From Acidovorax temperans (GTDB taxonomy: Bacteria; Pseudomonadota; Gammaproteobacteria; Burkholderiales; Burkholderiaceae_C), in assembly GCF_006716905.1 (NCBI RefSeq), contig NZ_VFPV01000002.1, positions 1,144,501 to 1,208,500 of the forward strand: a stretch of DNA of 64,000 nt, in the 5' to 3' direction. Position 1 is the stretch's first letter. Each line of letters opens with the position of its first letter. Made by a program: the position numbers and the translations under genes. A model generated the notes under the pieces. It worked only from the letters and a program-made list of their open reading frames with translations. It had not been told where the DNA came from and ran no database searches. Positions 36,131 through 44,550 of the stretch are shown piece after piece.

Positions 36131-37915
36131 TCAGTTGGGGCGCAGACGAAGTTTGTCGAGGGGATCTGCCGGGTCGGGTGGCGGCTGTTTGCTGTCTGCG
36201 CCCGAGGTCTGCACTGTGCCAGCGCGCTCGGCGCGCAAACGTTGCTGGGCGGCGATGTCGCTGTCGGCAGAGCGGGCGCGGGTTCGAATAACAACTCCGC
36301 CGGGGTGCCGTTCACTGTCTTGCCCCAGGACGGCCTTGGTGGGCGCCGCGCCGCACCGCTCGCGCAGCGCGTCAATTTCCTGCTGAAGGGCTTCTTGCTC
36401 TTCAATGCGGTCGCGGTGGCGCAGCAGCACTTGCTGCGACAAGTCCACCAGCTTCGTGTTCAGCGTTTGTGCGCCATAGCGTAGCAAGCTGCGCACGGCG
36501 CCGGTTGCGTCGCCCGAGAGGCTGCGCGCCATGGCTTTTTCGGCCGTTTTGTTGATTTCCAGCAGGCATTCCCGGATGGACTCTGAATACGGCGGGAACA
36601 TGTTGCACGCGTTGGCCATCAGCTCACACAGCCCGCGCGTGTTGGCGTAGCGCATGCCCAGCGACCTGATCCATACCGCGCCTTCGCTCAAATCAATCGA
36701 CGTTGTGGTCAGCACGGCCAGCAGGCTGCCAAGGTTGCAGGCCGCCTCAAAATCAAAGCTGCTGGCATTGATCTCGTTGGCCATGGTTTTGACCGCTTCC
36801 ACCGCCTGTGAAATCTGCCGCTGCTGGATGAGCTGCAGCGTACGCGATACCTCCACAAAGCGCAGGATGCGGGGGCTGTCGGTGTTTTCGTGGCGCTCCA
36901 GCAGCCGCGCAAAGTCGGCCATGCAGCGCTCAATGCCCTTGCGATCGTTATCGGCAAAGTACGCGAAAGTGAGCAGCACCAGCGACTGGCAGTCAAACAG
37001 CTTGGAGTCCAGCCCCAGCATCGCGGCGCGCGACAAGACACGGGTGGCGGTGGCCCGCTCTCCCATGTAATACGACATCATCCCCAGCTTTTGCAGGCGC
37101 ACCACTGAGTCGGGCGTGAGTTCGCTGGCGGTGCGGTAGGTCTCGATGGCTTCCGCAAACTGCCCCAGCTCCACCTGCGCGCGGCCCAGCACATCGTAGG
37201 CGTCGGCAAACGAGGCGTCTTCACCCAGCAGGCCCTGCAGGGTGGTGATGGCCCGCGCTGCCTGGCCGGATTCGATCTGCGCACGCGCCACGCCCAGCTT
37301 GGCCCAGGGCAGGGCGCGTGCGGCGATCACGGCTTCAAACAGCGTGCGTGCCTGCGCGTGGCGGCCCAGCCGCAGCAGCAGTTCGGTGCCAATGCGTGCG
37401 GCGTAAAGCCAGTAGGGCTGGCGTGCTTCAAAGCGCTCGGTGCACAGGGCTGCGGCCGTTTCAAAGTCCTCCTGCTCAATGGCATCGAAGATCGGCTTGA
37501 GGTGGACTTTTCGCAGCCGGGCCAGGCTCAGCCGCTCGAACAGTGTGCTGGGGGTGAAGGGCTTGAGCAAATAGCCGTCCAGCGCCGACTCGGCGGCTTC
37601 CGCCACTGCGGCATACGAGGACTCGGCGGTGACCATGAAAAACACGGTGGAAAAGGGCAGCAGCTGCGCGCGGCGAAGGTCGTCCAGCAGGGTTTGGCCA
37701 GAGTGGTTGGACTCGGTGAAATACTGCTCGCACAGCACGTAGTCGAACACCGTGTGCTCCAGCCGGCTGCGGGCGTCGCGCACCCTGCTGCACTGAACCA
37801 CCTTGGTCACCCCGTATTCACGCAGTTGTGCCACCAAAATGCTGCGTGAGGTGGCGTTGCTGTCAATGACCAACGCCTGGACTTCTTGTGGTTCCGAATC
37901 TTTGCCTGTGGCCAT
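36131..37915 (-). CDS. Response regulator receiver with TPR region, degenerate phosphosite
   Basis: 594 residues. A CheY-like receiver at ~10-130 has D18, T95 and K117 in the expected places, but the phosphorylated Asp is Glu (E63 in F-D-Y-V-L-C-E-Q) and the second acidic-pocket residue is Ser19. Residues ~140-420 contain tetratricopeptide-type helices (A-Y-D-V-L-G-R-A-Q-V-E-L-G-Q-F-A-E-A-I). The tail is a coiled coil, then disordered. There is no DNA-binding or enzymatic output domain, so it probably acts by protein contact. It is divergent from the EEP gene across a 123-bp gap, with no histidine kinase nearby. Confidence 0.85.
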   Translation of the reverse strand: MATGKDSEPQEVQALVIDSNATSRSILVAQLREYGVTKVVQCSRVRDARSRLEHTVFDYVLCEQYFTESNHSGQTLLDDLRRAQLLPFSTVFFMVTAESSYAAVAEAAESALDGYLLKPFTPSTLFERLSLARLRKVHLKPIFDAIEQEDFETAAALCTERFEARQPYWLYAARIGTELLLRLGRHAQARTLFEAVIAARALPWAKLGVARAQIESGQAARAITTLQGLLGEDASFADAYDVLGRAQVELGQFAEAIETYRTASELTPDSVVRLQKLGMMSYYMGERATATRVLSRAAMLGLDSKLFDCQSLVLLTFAYFADNDRKGIERCMADFARLLERHENTDSPRILRFVEVSRTLQLIQQRQISQAVEAVKTMANEINASSFDFEAACNLGSLLAVLTTTSIDLSEGAVWIRSLGMRYANTRGLCELMANACNMFPPYSESIRECLLEINKTAEKAMARSLSGDATGAVRSLLRYGAQTLNTKLVDLSQQVLLRHRDRIEEQEALQQEIDALRERCGAAPTKAVLGQDSERHPGGVVIRTRARSADSDIAAQQRLRAERAGTVQTSGADSKQPPPDPADPLDKLRLRPN

Positions 37916-38038
37916 TGACGGCTGCGGTGTCCTGTAGGCACACCAATGTGGGGTGAATTCGCGCTAGTGTAGGCCCATTGGGGCCCTGCGGCGGATGCGG
38001 GAAAGCCCGTTGTCCCGGGTTGCGACACAATCGGTGGC

Positions 38039-38776
38039 ATGGAGCACACCGATATTTTGCGCGTCGCCACATACAACATCCACAAGGGTGTGCAGGGCCT
38101 GGGCCCTGCGCGCAGGCTGGAGATCCATAACCTAGGCCTGGCCGTGGAGCAGCTGGACGCTGACCTGGTCTGCCTGCAAGAGGTGCGCAAGCTGCACCGG
38201 CGCGAACAGCGCTACTTTCACCATTGGCCTGAACTGCCCCAGGCCGACTTTCTGGCCCCGGAGGGCTACGAAGCCGTCTACCGCACCAATGCCATCACCA
38301 AGCATGGTGAACATGGCAATGCGCTGCTGACCCGCTGGCCGGTGGTGGGGCACCAGCACGAAGACATCTCGGACCACCGTTTCGAGCAGCGCGGCCTGCT
38401 GCATGTGCAGGTGCAGGTGCAAAACCGCCTGGTGCACGCCATCGTGGTGCATCTGGGCTTGATCCCGGGCAGCCGGGTGCGGCAGGTGCAGCGCCTGCAC
38501 CAATTCATCGAGCGTGAGGTGCCCCCAGGCGAGCCCGTGGTGGTGGCCGGAGATTTCAACGACTGGGGCCCTCAGCTCAAGCGCATTCTGGGGGGCTATG
38601 GGCTGTTGGAATTTGAGGCGCCCAGGGCCTACACCTACCCGGCCCGGTTGCCGCTGGCGCAGCTGGACCATGTGTACGCGCGGGGGCTCACGCCTGTGAG
38701 CCTGCATGTGCCGCGCGGGCGCATCTGGTGGCGCATGTCCGACCATTTGCCGCTGATTGCCGAATTCCGGCTCTGA
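38039..38776 (+). CDS. Endonuclease/exonuclease/phosphatase family protein (YbhP-like)
   Basis: 245 residues with the EEP-fold catalytic blocks: R-V-A-T-Y-N-I-H-K-G (Asn), V-C-L-Q-E-V (Glu), H-L-G-L, V-A-G-D-F-N-D-W (Asp/Asn) and S-D-H-L-P-L (Asp-His). It is followed after 38 bp by clsB, the same pairing as E. coli ybhP-clsB, suggesting a phospholipid- or membrane-related phosphodiesterase rather than DNA repair. Substrate unproven. Confidence 0.88.
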   Translation: MEHTDILRVATYNIHKGVQGLGPARRLEIHNLGLAVEQLDADLVCLQEVRKLHRREQRYFHHWPELPQADFLAPEGYEAVYRTNAITKHGEHGNALLTRWPVVGHQHEDISDHRFEQRGLLHVQVQVQNRLVHAIVVHLGLIPGSRVRQVQRLHQFIEREVPPGEPVVVAGDFNDWGPQLKRILGGYGLLEFEAPRAYTYPARLPLAQLDHVYARGLTPVSLHVPRGRIWWRMSDHLPLIAEFRL

Positions 38777-38814
38777 TGTGTGCGCGTTGATCCCCTGGGG
38801 CGATTTGCAAGGCC

Positions 38815-40044
38815 ATGAGTCCCACGCCTGAGTTTGCGCATGACCACGATGTGCGCCTGTACCAGGGCGCACAGGAGCTGTTCCCGGCGCTGGTCGAAGC
38901 CATGGATGCAGCCCTGTCTGACATTCAATTTGAAACCTACATCTTCGACTTCACCGGCGCGGGCAGCAGCGTGGGTGAAGCGCTGGCCCGTGCGGCGCAG
39001 CGCGGCGTGCGCACGCATCTGGTGGTGGACGGTGTAGGCACCGGTCGCCTGCCTGCCCTCTGGGCTGCCCGCTTCACTGCGGCCGGTGTGCAGTGGCGGG
39101 TGTACTCCCCCCTGGGCCGACTGGGCCTGCTGCTGCCCAGCCGCTGGCGGCGCCTGCACCGCAAGCTGTGCGTGGTGGACGGGCGGGTGCTGTTTTGCGG
39201 CGGCATCAACGTGCTCGATGATTTTCACGACCCCAACCACGGCGCGCTGGACGCCCCGCGCTTTGACTTTGCGGTGCGTGCCACCGGCAGCCTGGTGGTT
39301 CAGGCCAGCGATGCCATGGAGCAACTGTGGTGGCGCATGCAGGCCGTGCGCGATGTGCGCAAGCGCCGCCTGCCCGAAGCCCTGCAGGCGCTGCGCACCG
39401 CCAGCGCCCAGCGCCATGCCGAGCAGCAAATCGGTCAGCTGCGCGGCAGCGGTGCCAAAGTGCGCGCAGCCCTGGTGCTGCGCGACAACGTTCGCAACCG
39501 CGCCCGTATTGAAAAGACCTACCTGCGTGCGATTGGCTCCGCGCGGCACGAGGTCATCATCGCCAACGCCTACTTCGTGCCGGGCCGCAAGCTGCGCAAG
39601 GCCTTGCTGATGGCGGCCCGCCGGGGCGTGCGGGTGCGCCTGCTGCTGCAGGGGCGTTACGAATACTTCATGCAGTACCACGCAGCGCGCCCCGTGTATG
39701 GGCCGCTGCTGGAGGCGGGGGTGGAGATCCACGAATACGCGCCGAGCTTTTTGCACGCCAAAGTGGCAGTGGTGGATGCGCTGGGCGATCGGCCCTGGGC
39801 CACGGTGGGCTCGTCCAACCTGGATCCCTTGAGCCTGCTGCTGGCCCGCGAAGCCAACGTGGTGGTGGAAGACACGGCCTTTGCCCGCGACCTGCGCCAG
39901 CGCCTGGTGCACGCAATGCAGCACGCCGGCCACCGCATGGACCCCGCCCGCTACGCCGGTCGCCCCCTGCGCCAGCGCGTGCTCGACCGGCTGGCCTTTG
40001 GCTTGATGCGGTTGGCCCTGTGGCTCACCGGCCACCGGTACTGA
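38815..40044 (+). CDS. clsB: Cardiolipin synthase B (PLD family)
   Basis: 409 residues with two phospholipase-D H-x-K-x4-D motifs: H-R-K-L-C-V-V-D (~118) and H-A-K-V-A-V-V-D (~316), each followed by the G-G-I-N or G-S-S-N-L-D element. No N-terminal membrane helices, as in ClsB rather than ClsA. It transfers phosphatidyl groups to make cardiolipin at the inner membrane. The YbhP-like gene upstream supports the ClsB assignment. Confidence 0.9.
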   Translation: MSPTPEFAHDHDVRLYQGAQELFPALVEAMDAALSDIQFETYIFDFTGAGSSVGEALARAAQRGVRTHLVVDGVGTGRLPALWAARFTAAGVQWRVYSPLGRLGLLLPSRWRRLHRKLCVVDGRVLFCGGINVLDDFHDPNHGALDAPRFDFAVRATGSLVVQASDAMEQLWWRMQAVRDVRKRRLPEALQALRTASAQRHAEQQIGQLRGSGAKVRAALVLRDNVRNRARIEKTYLRAIGSARHEVIIANAYFVPGRKLRKALLMAARRGVRVRLLLQGRYEYFMQYHAARPVYGPLLEAGVEIHEYAPSFLHAKVAVVDALGDRPWATVGSSNLDPLSLLLAREANVVVEDTAFARDLRQRLVHAMQHAGHRMDPARYAGRPLRQRVLDRLAFGLMRLALWLTGHRY

Positions 40045-40060
40045 TCGGTCCAAAAACCCT

Positions 40061-40124
40061 GTTGCTATTGATTTGATAGCTGCTGGCGCTTGTTGGTAAA
40101 GCGCTAGAGGCCTAAAACCCTTGC
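40061..40124 (+). repeat. Interspersed palindromic repeat, family A
   Basis: GTTGCTATTGATTTGATAGC, then TGCTGGCGCTTGTTGG and AAAGCGCTAGAGGCC. It is between clsB and folE, 16 bp after the clsB stop. This is the copy closest to consensus. Confidence 0.8.
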
Positions 40125-40160
40125 AACGCCTGCCCATCCGTTCGCTGTTACGATCTGCCC

Positions 40161-40889
40161 ATGTCCAGTCAACCCGCCGCCGTTATGACGACCACCTTGC
40201 CGGATGAAGAAGGCACCCCCGTTTCCGTGAAGATCCGCGAGCGGATCAACGCCGCACGCAAACGCTTTAACGCCAACGACAACATCGCTGAATTCATCGA
40301 GCCCGGCGAGCTGGAAAAGCTGCTGGACGAGGTGGAAGAGAAGATGCAGGGCGTGCTCGACAGCATGGTGATCGACACCGCTGGCGACCACAACACCAAC
40401 AACACCGCGCGCCGCGTGGCCAAGATGTACCTGGGCGAGGTGTTCCGCGGCCGCTACGTGGCGCAGCCGCCCATCACCGAATTTCCGAACGCCGAGCACC
40501 TCAACGAGCTGATGATCGTCGGCCCGCTCACCGTGCGCAGCGCCTGCAGCCACCACTTCTGCCCTGTGATCGGCAAGATCTGGATCGGCGTGATGCCCAA
40601 CGAGCACACGAACGTGATCGGCCTGTCCAAGTACGCCCGCCTGGTGGACTGGATCATGGGCCGCCCGCAGATCCAGGAAGAAGCCGTGGTGCAACTGGCC
40701 GACCTCATCATGGAAAAGACCCAGCCCGATGGCCTGGCCATCGTGATGGAGGCTAGCCACTTCTGCATGTCCTGGCGCGGCGTGCGCGACATGGACAGCA
40801 AGATGATCAACTCGGTCATGCGTGGCGTGTTCCTCAAGGACAGCGCCCTGCGCCGCGAATTCCTCTCCCTCATCCCTGGAAAGAACTGA
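40161..40889 (+). CDS. folE: GTP cyclohydrolase I
   Basis: 242 residues. Catalyses GTP to 7,8-dihydroneopterin triphosphate, first step of folate synthesis. Zinc ligands and active-site segments are present: R-S-A-C-S-H-H-F-C-P-V-I-G (first Cys and His), I-G-L-S-K-Y-A-R-L-V, and E-A-S-H-F-C-M-S-W-R-G-V (second Cys). It is somewhat longer than the common ~200-220 residues because of the N-terminus. The BLUF gene begins 2 bp after its stop. Confidence 0.96.
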   Translation: MSSQPAAVMTTTLPDEEGTPVSVKIRERINAARKRFNANDNIAEFIEPGELEKLLDEVEEKMQGVLDSMVIDTAGDHNTNNTARRVAKMYLGEVFRGRYVAQPPITEFPNAEHLNELMIVGPLTVRSACSHHFCPVIGKIWIGVMPNEHTNVIGLSKYARLVDWIMGRPQIQEEAVVQLADLIMEKTQPDGLAIVMEASHFCMSWRGVRDMDSKMINSVMRGVFLKDSALRREFLSLIPGKN

Positions 40890-40891
40890 AC

Positions 40892-41314
40892 ATGTTGGTA
40901 CGCCTGCTTTACGCCAGCCGCGCGGTAGACACCTCGGCCCAGGCCATCGAAGCCATCCTCACGCAGTCTCGCCAGCACAACCCCGGCTCGGGCATCACCG
41001 GCGTGCTCTGCTATGGCGGCGGCGTGTTCCTGCAAGCCATTGAAGGCGGCCGCTCTGCGGTGAGCGAGCTGTACGGCCACATCCAGCGCGACCCACGCCA
41101 CAAGAATGTGGAGCTGCTGCACTACGAAGAAATTGCCGAGCGCCGCTTTGGTGGCTGGACCATGGGGCAGGTCAATCTCTCCAAGATCAACCACTCCATC
41201 TTGCTCAAATACTCTGAAAAGCCCGAGCTGGACCCGTACACCGTGTCGGGCAAGGTGTCGTTTGCGTTGCTCGAAGAGCTGATGGCCACGGCCTCCATCA
41301 TCGGAAGGGCATAG
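40892..41314 (+). CDS. BLUF-domain blue-light sensor
   Basis: 140 residues forming a single short BLUF protein. Flavin-binding and photochemical residues are in place: Y7 (L-L-Y-A-S-R-A), N30 (H-N-P-G-S-G-I-T-G-V-L) and Q48 (F-L-Q-A-I-E-G), with W89 and M91 (F-G-G-W-T-M-G) on the switch strand. After ~95 there is a C-terminal helical extension but no EAL or cyclase output, so it should signal through a partner. It starts 2 bp after folE and shares its transcript. Confidence 0.92.
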   Translation: MLVRLLYASRAVDTSAQAIEAILTQSRQHNPGSGITGVLCYGGGVFLQAIEGGRSAVSELYGHIQRDPRHKNVELLHYEEIAERRFGGWTMGQVNLSKINHSILLKYSEKPELDPYTVSGKVSFALLEELMATASIIGRA

Positions 41315-41318
41315 AGAT

Positions 41319-41450
41319 CACCCCCCTGAGGCGCTGCGCGCCTTCCCCCCGCTCTCGCACCGCTGCGCGGTGCGGGCAGGGGGACGCCACCAGTGCGGCG
41401 GGGCGGCCCTTGCACGGTGGCCTCCGGCTTGGGCCGCGCCAGTGGCGTAT
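41319..41450 (+). repeat. Long interspersed repeat, family B
   Basis: Begins CACCCCCCTGAGGCGCTGCG 5 bp after the BLUF stop codon; continues CTTCCCCCCGCTCTCGC and GCGGGCAGGGGGACGC and ends near GCGCCAGTGGCG. Same order of blocks as the copies at 52216-52359 and 56011-56160. Confidence 0.75.
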
Positions 41451-41499
41451 GCCTTGAGCGGCATGCAGCCCCTCAATCGTTAGGTCCTTTCACGCTACA

Positions 41500-41535
41500 C
41501 CGAGCCGCAGCCCACAGGCGCTGCGGCTTTTTGCA
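41500..41535 (+). terminator. Probable terminator after the folE-BLUF transcript
   Basis: GAGCCGCAGC stem, loop CCACAGGC, then GCTGCGGCTTTTT. Good stem and five T; it lies between repeat B and the EamA gene. Confidence 0.7.
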
Positions 41536-41559
41536 TTCAAGCTGCGCTTTTTTCCACCC

Positions 41560-42441
41560 GTGAGTCTCAACGCCTTCGCCCTCATCATCCTCGCCGGGCT
41601 CATCCATGCCTGCTGGAACATCGCTGCCAAAAAGGCGGGGGGCGACTCGCGGTTTGCGTTTTTTACCTCGGTGCTCATGATGTTCTTCTGGGCACCGCTG
41701 GGCTGGTGGCTGGGGCGCGATGCCGTGCCGCTGTGGGGCGCGGTGGAGTGGGGCTTTGTGGTGGCCAGCGGCGTGCTGCATGTGGTGTATTACGTCATCT
41801 TGCTGCGTGGCTACCGCAAGGCAGACCTCACGGTGGTGTACCCGCTGGCGCGGGGCTCGGGGCCGCTGTTGTCGTCGCTGGTGGCCATCACGCTGTTGGG
41901 TGAGCAGATTTCAGCGCTGGGGGCTTTGGGCATTGCTGGTGTGGTGGGCGGGGTGTTTCTGATTGCCGGTGGCCCCGGGCTGCTGCGCGCCGCGCACGAC
42001 CCTGCCGCGCGCCAGCGGGTGCACAAGGGCATCGCCTACGGGCTGCTCACGGGGGCGTTCATCGCCAGCTACACGGTGGTGGATGGCTATGCCGTCAAGG
42101 TGCTGCTGATGTCGCCCATCCTCATCGACTACATGGGCAACTTCGTGCGCGTGGGCCTGCTGGCCCCCGTGGTGCTGCGCGACTTGCCCACGGCCCGCAC
42201 GCTGTGGCTGGCGCAGTGGCGCTTTGCTTTGCTGGTGGCTGTGGTCAGCCCGGTGGCCTATGTGCTGGTGCTGTATGCCATGCAGCAGGCACCCCTGTCG
42301 CACGTGGCCCCGGCGCGTGAGGTGTCCATGCTGTTTGCCGCGCTAATCGGCGGGCACTTGCTGGGCGAGGGCGACCGGCTGGCGCGCGTGTGCGGGGCGG
42401 TGTGCATTGCCGCAGGCGTCACGGCGCTGGCCTTAGGATGA
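41560..42441 (+). CDS. EamA/DMT-family transporter
   Basis: 293 residues with ten hydrophobic helices in two repeats (G-L-I-H-A-C-W-N-I-A-A-K-K near the start; R-G-S-G-P-L-L-S-S-L-V-A-I in repeat 1; H-V-A-P-A-R-E-V-S-M-L-F-A-A-L-I-G in repeat 2). This is a drug/metabolite exporter of unknown substrate. GTG at 41560 is the start that gives the complete first helix; no clear ribosome site. It overlaps the DUF429 gene by 4 nt. Confidence 0.85.
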   Translation: MSLNAFALIILAGLIHACWNIAAKKAGGDSRFAFFTSVLMMFFWAPLGWWLGRDAVPLWGAVEWGFVVASGVLHVVYYVILLRGYRKADLTVVYPLARGSGPLLSSLVAITLLGEQISALGALGIAGVVGGVFLIAGGPGLLRAAHDPAARQRVHKGIAYGLLTGAFIASYTVVDGYAVKVLLMSPILIDYMGNFVRVGLLAPVVLRDLPTARTLWLAQWRFALLVAVVSPVAYVLVLYAMQQAPLSHVAPAREVSMLFAALIGGHLLGEGDRLARVCGAVCIAAGVTALALG

Positions 42442-43316
42442 GCGCTGCCATGTCTTCCGCCGTTGTTTTTGATTTGATCGGCTGCGACTTCTCCAGCAGC
42501 CCCAGCCGCCGCAAACCCATCGTGCTGGCACTGGGCCGCCGCGATGGTGCGCGCGTGCAATTGCTGGGGTTGGAGCGCATCGAGACCTTGCCTGCTTTGG
42601 CCCAGTGGCTGGCCCAGCCCCAGCCCTGGGTGGGCGGGTTTGACTTGCCCTTTGGCCTGCCGCGCGAACTGGTCACCACGCTGGGCTGGCCCACCGATTG
42701 GCGTGCTTGCATGCAGCACTACCGCAGCCTCACGCGCGAGCAGATCCGCGAGGCCTTTGCAGGGTTTTGCGATGCCCGCCCCGTGGGCGGCAAGTTTGCC
42801 CACCGCGCTACAGACGGCCCCGCGGGTTCCAGCCCCTCGATGAAATGGGTGAACCCGCCCGTGGCCTACATGCTGCACGCCGGCCTTCCGCTGTTGCTGG
42901 ATGCCGGCGTTTACCTGCCGGGCCTGATGCCGCCCGGCACAGGCGATGCACAGCGTGTGGCGCTGGAGGCCTACCCCGGCCTGCTGGCGCGCGAGGTGCT
43001 GCGGCGGCGCAGCTACAAAAGCGATGACCGCGCCAAGCAGACGCCTGATCGCCTCATTGCCCGCAAGGACCTGGTGAACGCGCTGGAACTGGGCCAGACC
43101 CGGCTTGGCCTGCGCCTCAAACTCAGCCATGCCCAGCGTGATGCGCTGGTTCAGGACGCCAGCGGCGACAGCCTGGACGCCGTGCTGTGCCTGCTGCAAG
43201 CCGCGTGGGCACAGCAGCAGCACGATCAAGGCGATGCTTTGTACGGCCTGCCACCGCGGCTGGATGCGCTGGAAGGCTGGATCGTGACCGCGCCCTGGGG
43301 CGCATCCGGCGCATGA
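42438..43316 (+). CDS. DUF429 family protein
   Basis: 292 residues. It has an RNase-H-like look, with D-L-I-G-C-D-F-S-S-S-P at the N-terminus, G-G-F-D-L-P-F-G-L-P-R-E-L, and a C-terminal D-A-S-G-D-S-L-D-A-V-L-C-L-L-Q-A-A-W block typical of DUF429 (acidic residues could bind metal). Function unknown. Start ATG overlaps the EamA stop (ATGA), and it in turn overlaps the next small gene the same way, so the three are one translationally coupled operon. Confidence 0.8.
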   Translation: MSAAMSSAVVFDLIGCDFSSSPSRRKPIVLALGRRDGARVQLLGLERIETLPALAQWLAQPQPWVGGFDLPFGLPRELVTTLGWPTDWRACMQHYRSLTREQIREAFAGFCDARPVGGKFAHRATDGPAGSSPSMKWVNPPVAYMLHAGLPLLLDAGVYLPGLMPPGTGDAQRVALEAYPGLLAREVLRRRSYKSDDRAKQTPDRLIARKDLVNALELGQTRLGLRLKLSHAQRDALVQDASGDSLDAVLCLLQAAWAQQQHDQGDALYGLPPRLDALEGWIVTAPWGASGA

Positions 43317-43591
43317 AGCCCATCAAACCCCTCGGCTGCCGTGCAGCCCGTTCTGGGGGCCGCACCCGCCGCTCGCCCGCTGCCTTGCTCGTATTGGCCG
43401 CGTGGTTACTTTGGCTGGCGCTACCCTTGCACGCCGCCCCAGCACCTTGGTATTACTGGCGCAGCAAGGTCGATGGGGCACGGGTGTGCGCCCAGACCTC
43501 GCCCGGCCCCGGCTGGGAGCGCGACAGCCCGCCTTACGAGGGGCCTGGCTGCCAGCCGCGCACCAAGGTCATCGTGGTGCGCATGCGCTGA
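43313..43591 (+). CDS. Small secreted protein, unknown
   Basis: 92 residues. A basic N-terminus (~1-21) is followed by a hydrophobic signal (A-A-L-L-V-L-A-A-W-L-L-W-L-A-L-P-L-H-A, cleavage near residue 42). The ~50-residue mature part has W-Y-Y-W-R-S-K and two cysteines (V-C-A-Q-T and G-C-Q-P-R-T) that could form a disulfide. The start codon overlaps the DUF429 stop by 4 nt, which supports its being real. No family recognised. Confidence 0.65.
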   Translation: MKPIKPLGCRAARSGGRTRRSPAALLVLAAWLLWLALPLHAAPAPWYYWRSKVDGARVCAQTSPGPGWERDSPPYEGPGCQPRTKVIVVRMR

Positions 43592-43805
43592 GAGCGCCTA
43601 ACACCACCCCCCTGGCGTTGTCGTCCCGTCTTGTCGCACTACGCGTACTGCCTGCGACGGAACACTTGGCCAGGGCCAGCTTCGCTGGGGCGTGTTAGTC
43701 GCTCAACCCCTCCGCCGCCTCCCGCGTTGGCCCGTAGCCGCATGGCACCGCACACCCGGCACAATGGTTGTCTGTTTGTGTCACCTGCCTTTGCCAACTT
43801 TCGCC

Positions 43806-44453
43806 ATGCCTTCTGCCGATACCCTGATTGCCTTTTTGGGCGTGTCCATCCTGCTGGGCCTCACTCCCGGGCCCGACAACATTTTTGTGCTGCTGCAGTC
43901 GGCCCAGCGTGGCTGGCGCGCCGGCATGGCCGTGGTGGTGGGTCTGTGCTGCGGGCTGGTGGTGCACACGGGCGCGGTGGCGCTGGGTCTGGCTGCGGTG
44001 TTTGCGGCGTCGGCCGTGGCGTTCACCGTGCTCAAGCTGCTGGGGGCGGCCTACCTGGCGTACCTGGCGTGGCAGGCCTTGCGGGCACCGTTGTCGTCTG
44101 CCGGGCCTGATGCTGGCGCGCAGGGCACTGCGCCCACAGCCGCACCCAGCCTGTGGCGCATGGTGGGGCGCGGCATGGCGATGAACCTCAGCAACCCCAA
44201 GGTGCTGGTGTTCTTCCTGGCCTTCCTGCCCCAGTTTGCTGACCCCGCGCGCGGTGCCATGGGCGGCCAGCTCATGGTGCTGGGCTTGGTGTTCATCGTG
44301 GCCACCTTGCTGGTGTTTGGGGCCATCGCCTGTTTTTCGGGCGTGTTCGGGTCTTTGCTGCTGCGCTCGCCGCGCGCGCAGCAGTGGCTCAACCGGGTGG
44401 CGGGGGTGGTGTTCCTGGGGCTGGCCGTGCGTCTGGCCACATCGCAACGCTGA
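43806..44453 (+). CDS. LysE/RhtB-family amino-acid exporter
   Basis: 215 residues, about six transmembrane helices. The N-terminal signature G-L-T-P-G-P-D-N-I-F-V-L and the N-L-S-N-P-K-V-L-V-F-F-L-A-F-L-P-Q-F motif are those of the LysE/RhtB exporters. Substrate (amino acid or homoserine lactone) is unknown. ATG 43806 is used because the P-S-A-D-T-L-I-A-F start matches the family; longer frames run into the gene-free 214-bp gap upstream, where I see nothing. Confidence 0.9.
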   Translation: MPSADTLIAFLGVSILLGLTPGPDNIFVLLQSAQRGWRAGMAVVVGLCCGLVVHTGAVALGLAAVFAASAVAFTVLKLLGAAYLAYLAWQALRAPLSSAGPDAGAQGTAPTAAPSLWRMVGRGMAMNLSNPKVLVFFLAFLPQFADPARGAMGGQLMVLGLVFIVATLLVFGAIACFSGVFGSLLLRSPRAQQWLNRVAGVVFLGLAVRLATSQR

Positions 44454-44462
44454 TGGTCTCTT

Positions 44463-44520
44463 TTGCTATGAAAAGCATAGCTTCTGGCGCTTTTTCCAAT
44501 TGCGCTAGAGCCGTTTTTTT
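44463..44520 (+). repeat. Interspersed palindromic repeat, family A
   Basis: TTGCTATGAAAAGCATAGC, then TTCTGGCGCTTTTTCC and TTGCGCTAGAGCCG, ending in a T-run. It lies 9 bp after the exporter stop and may end its transcript. Confidence 0.72.
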
Positions 44521-44550
44521 CTTGTAATAAGCGCACTGCACCATTCCACC

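Noticed and set aside
38039-38776. EEP gene considered as exodeoxyribonuclease III (xth)
   Set aside because: Length, sequence blocks and the clsB neighbour fit the YbhP-like branch better than DNA-repair nucleases.
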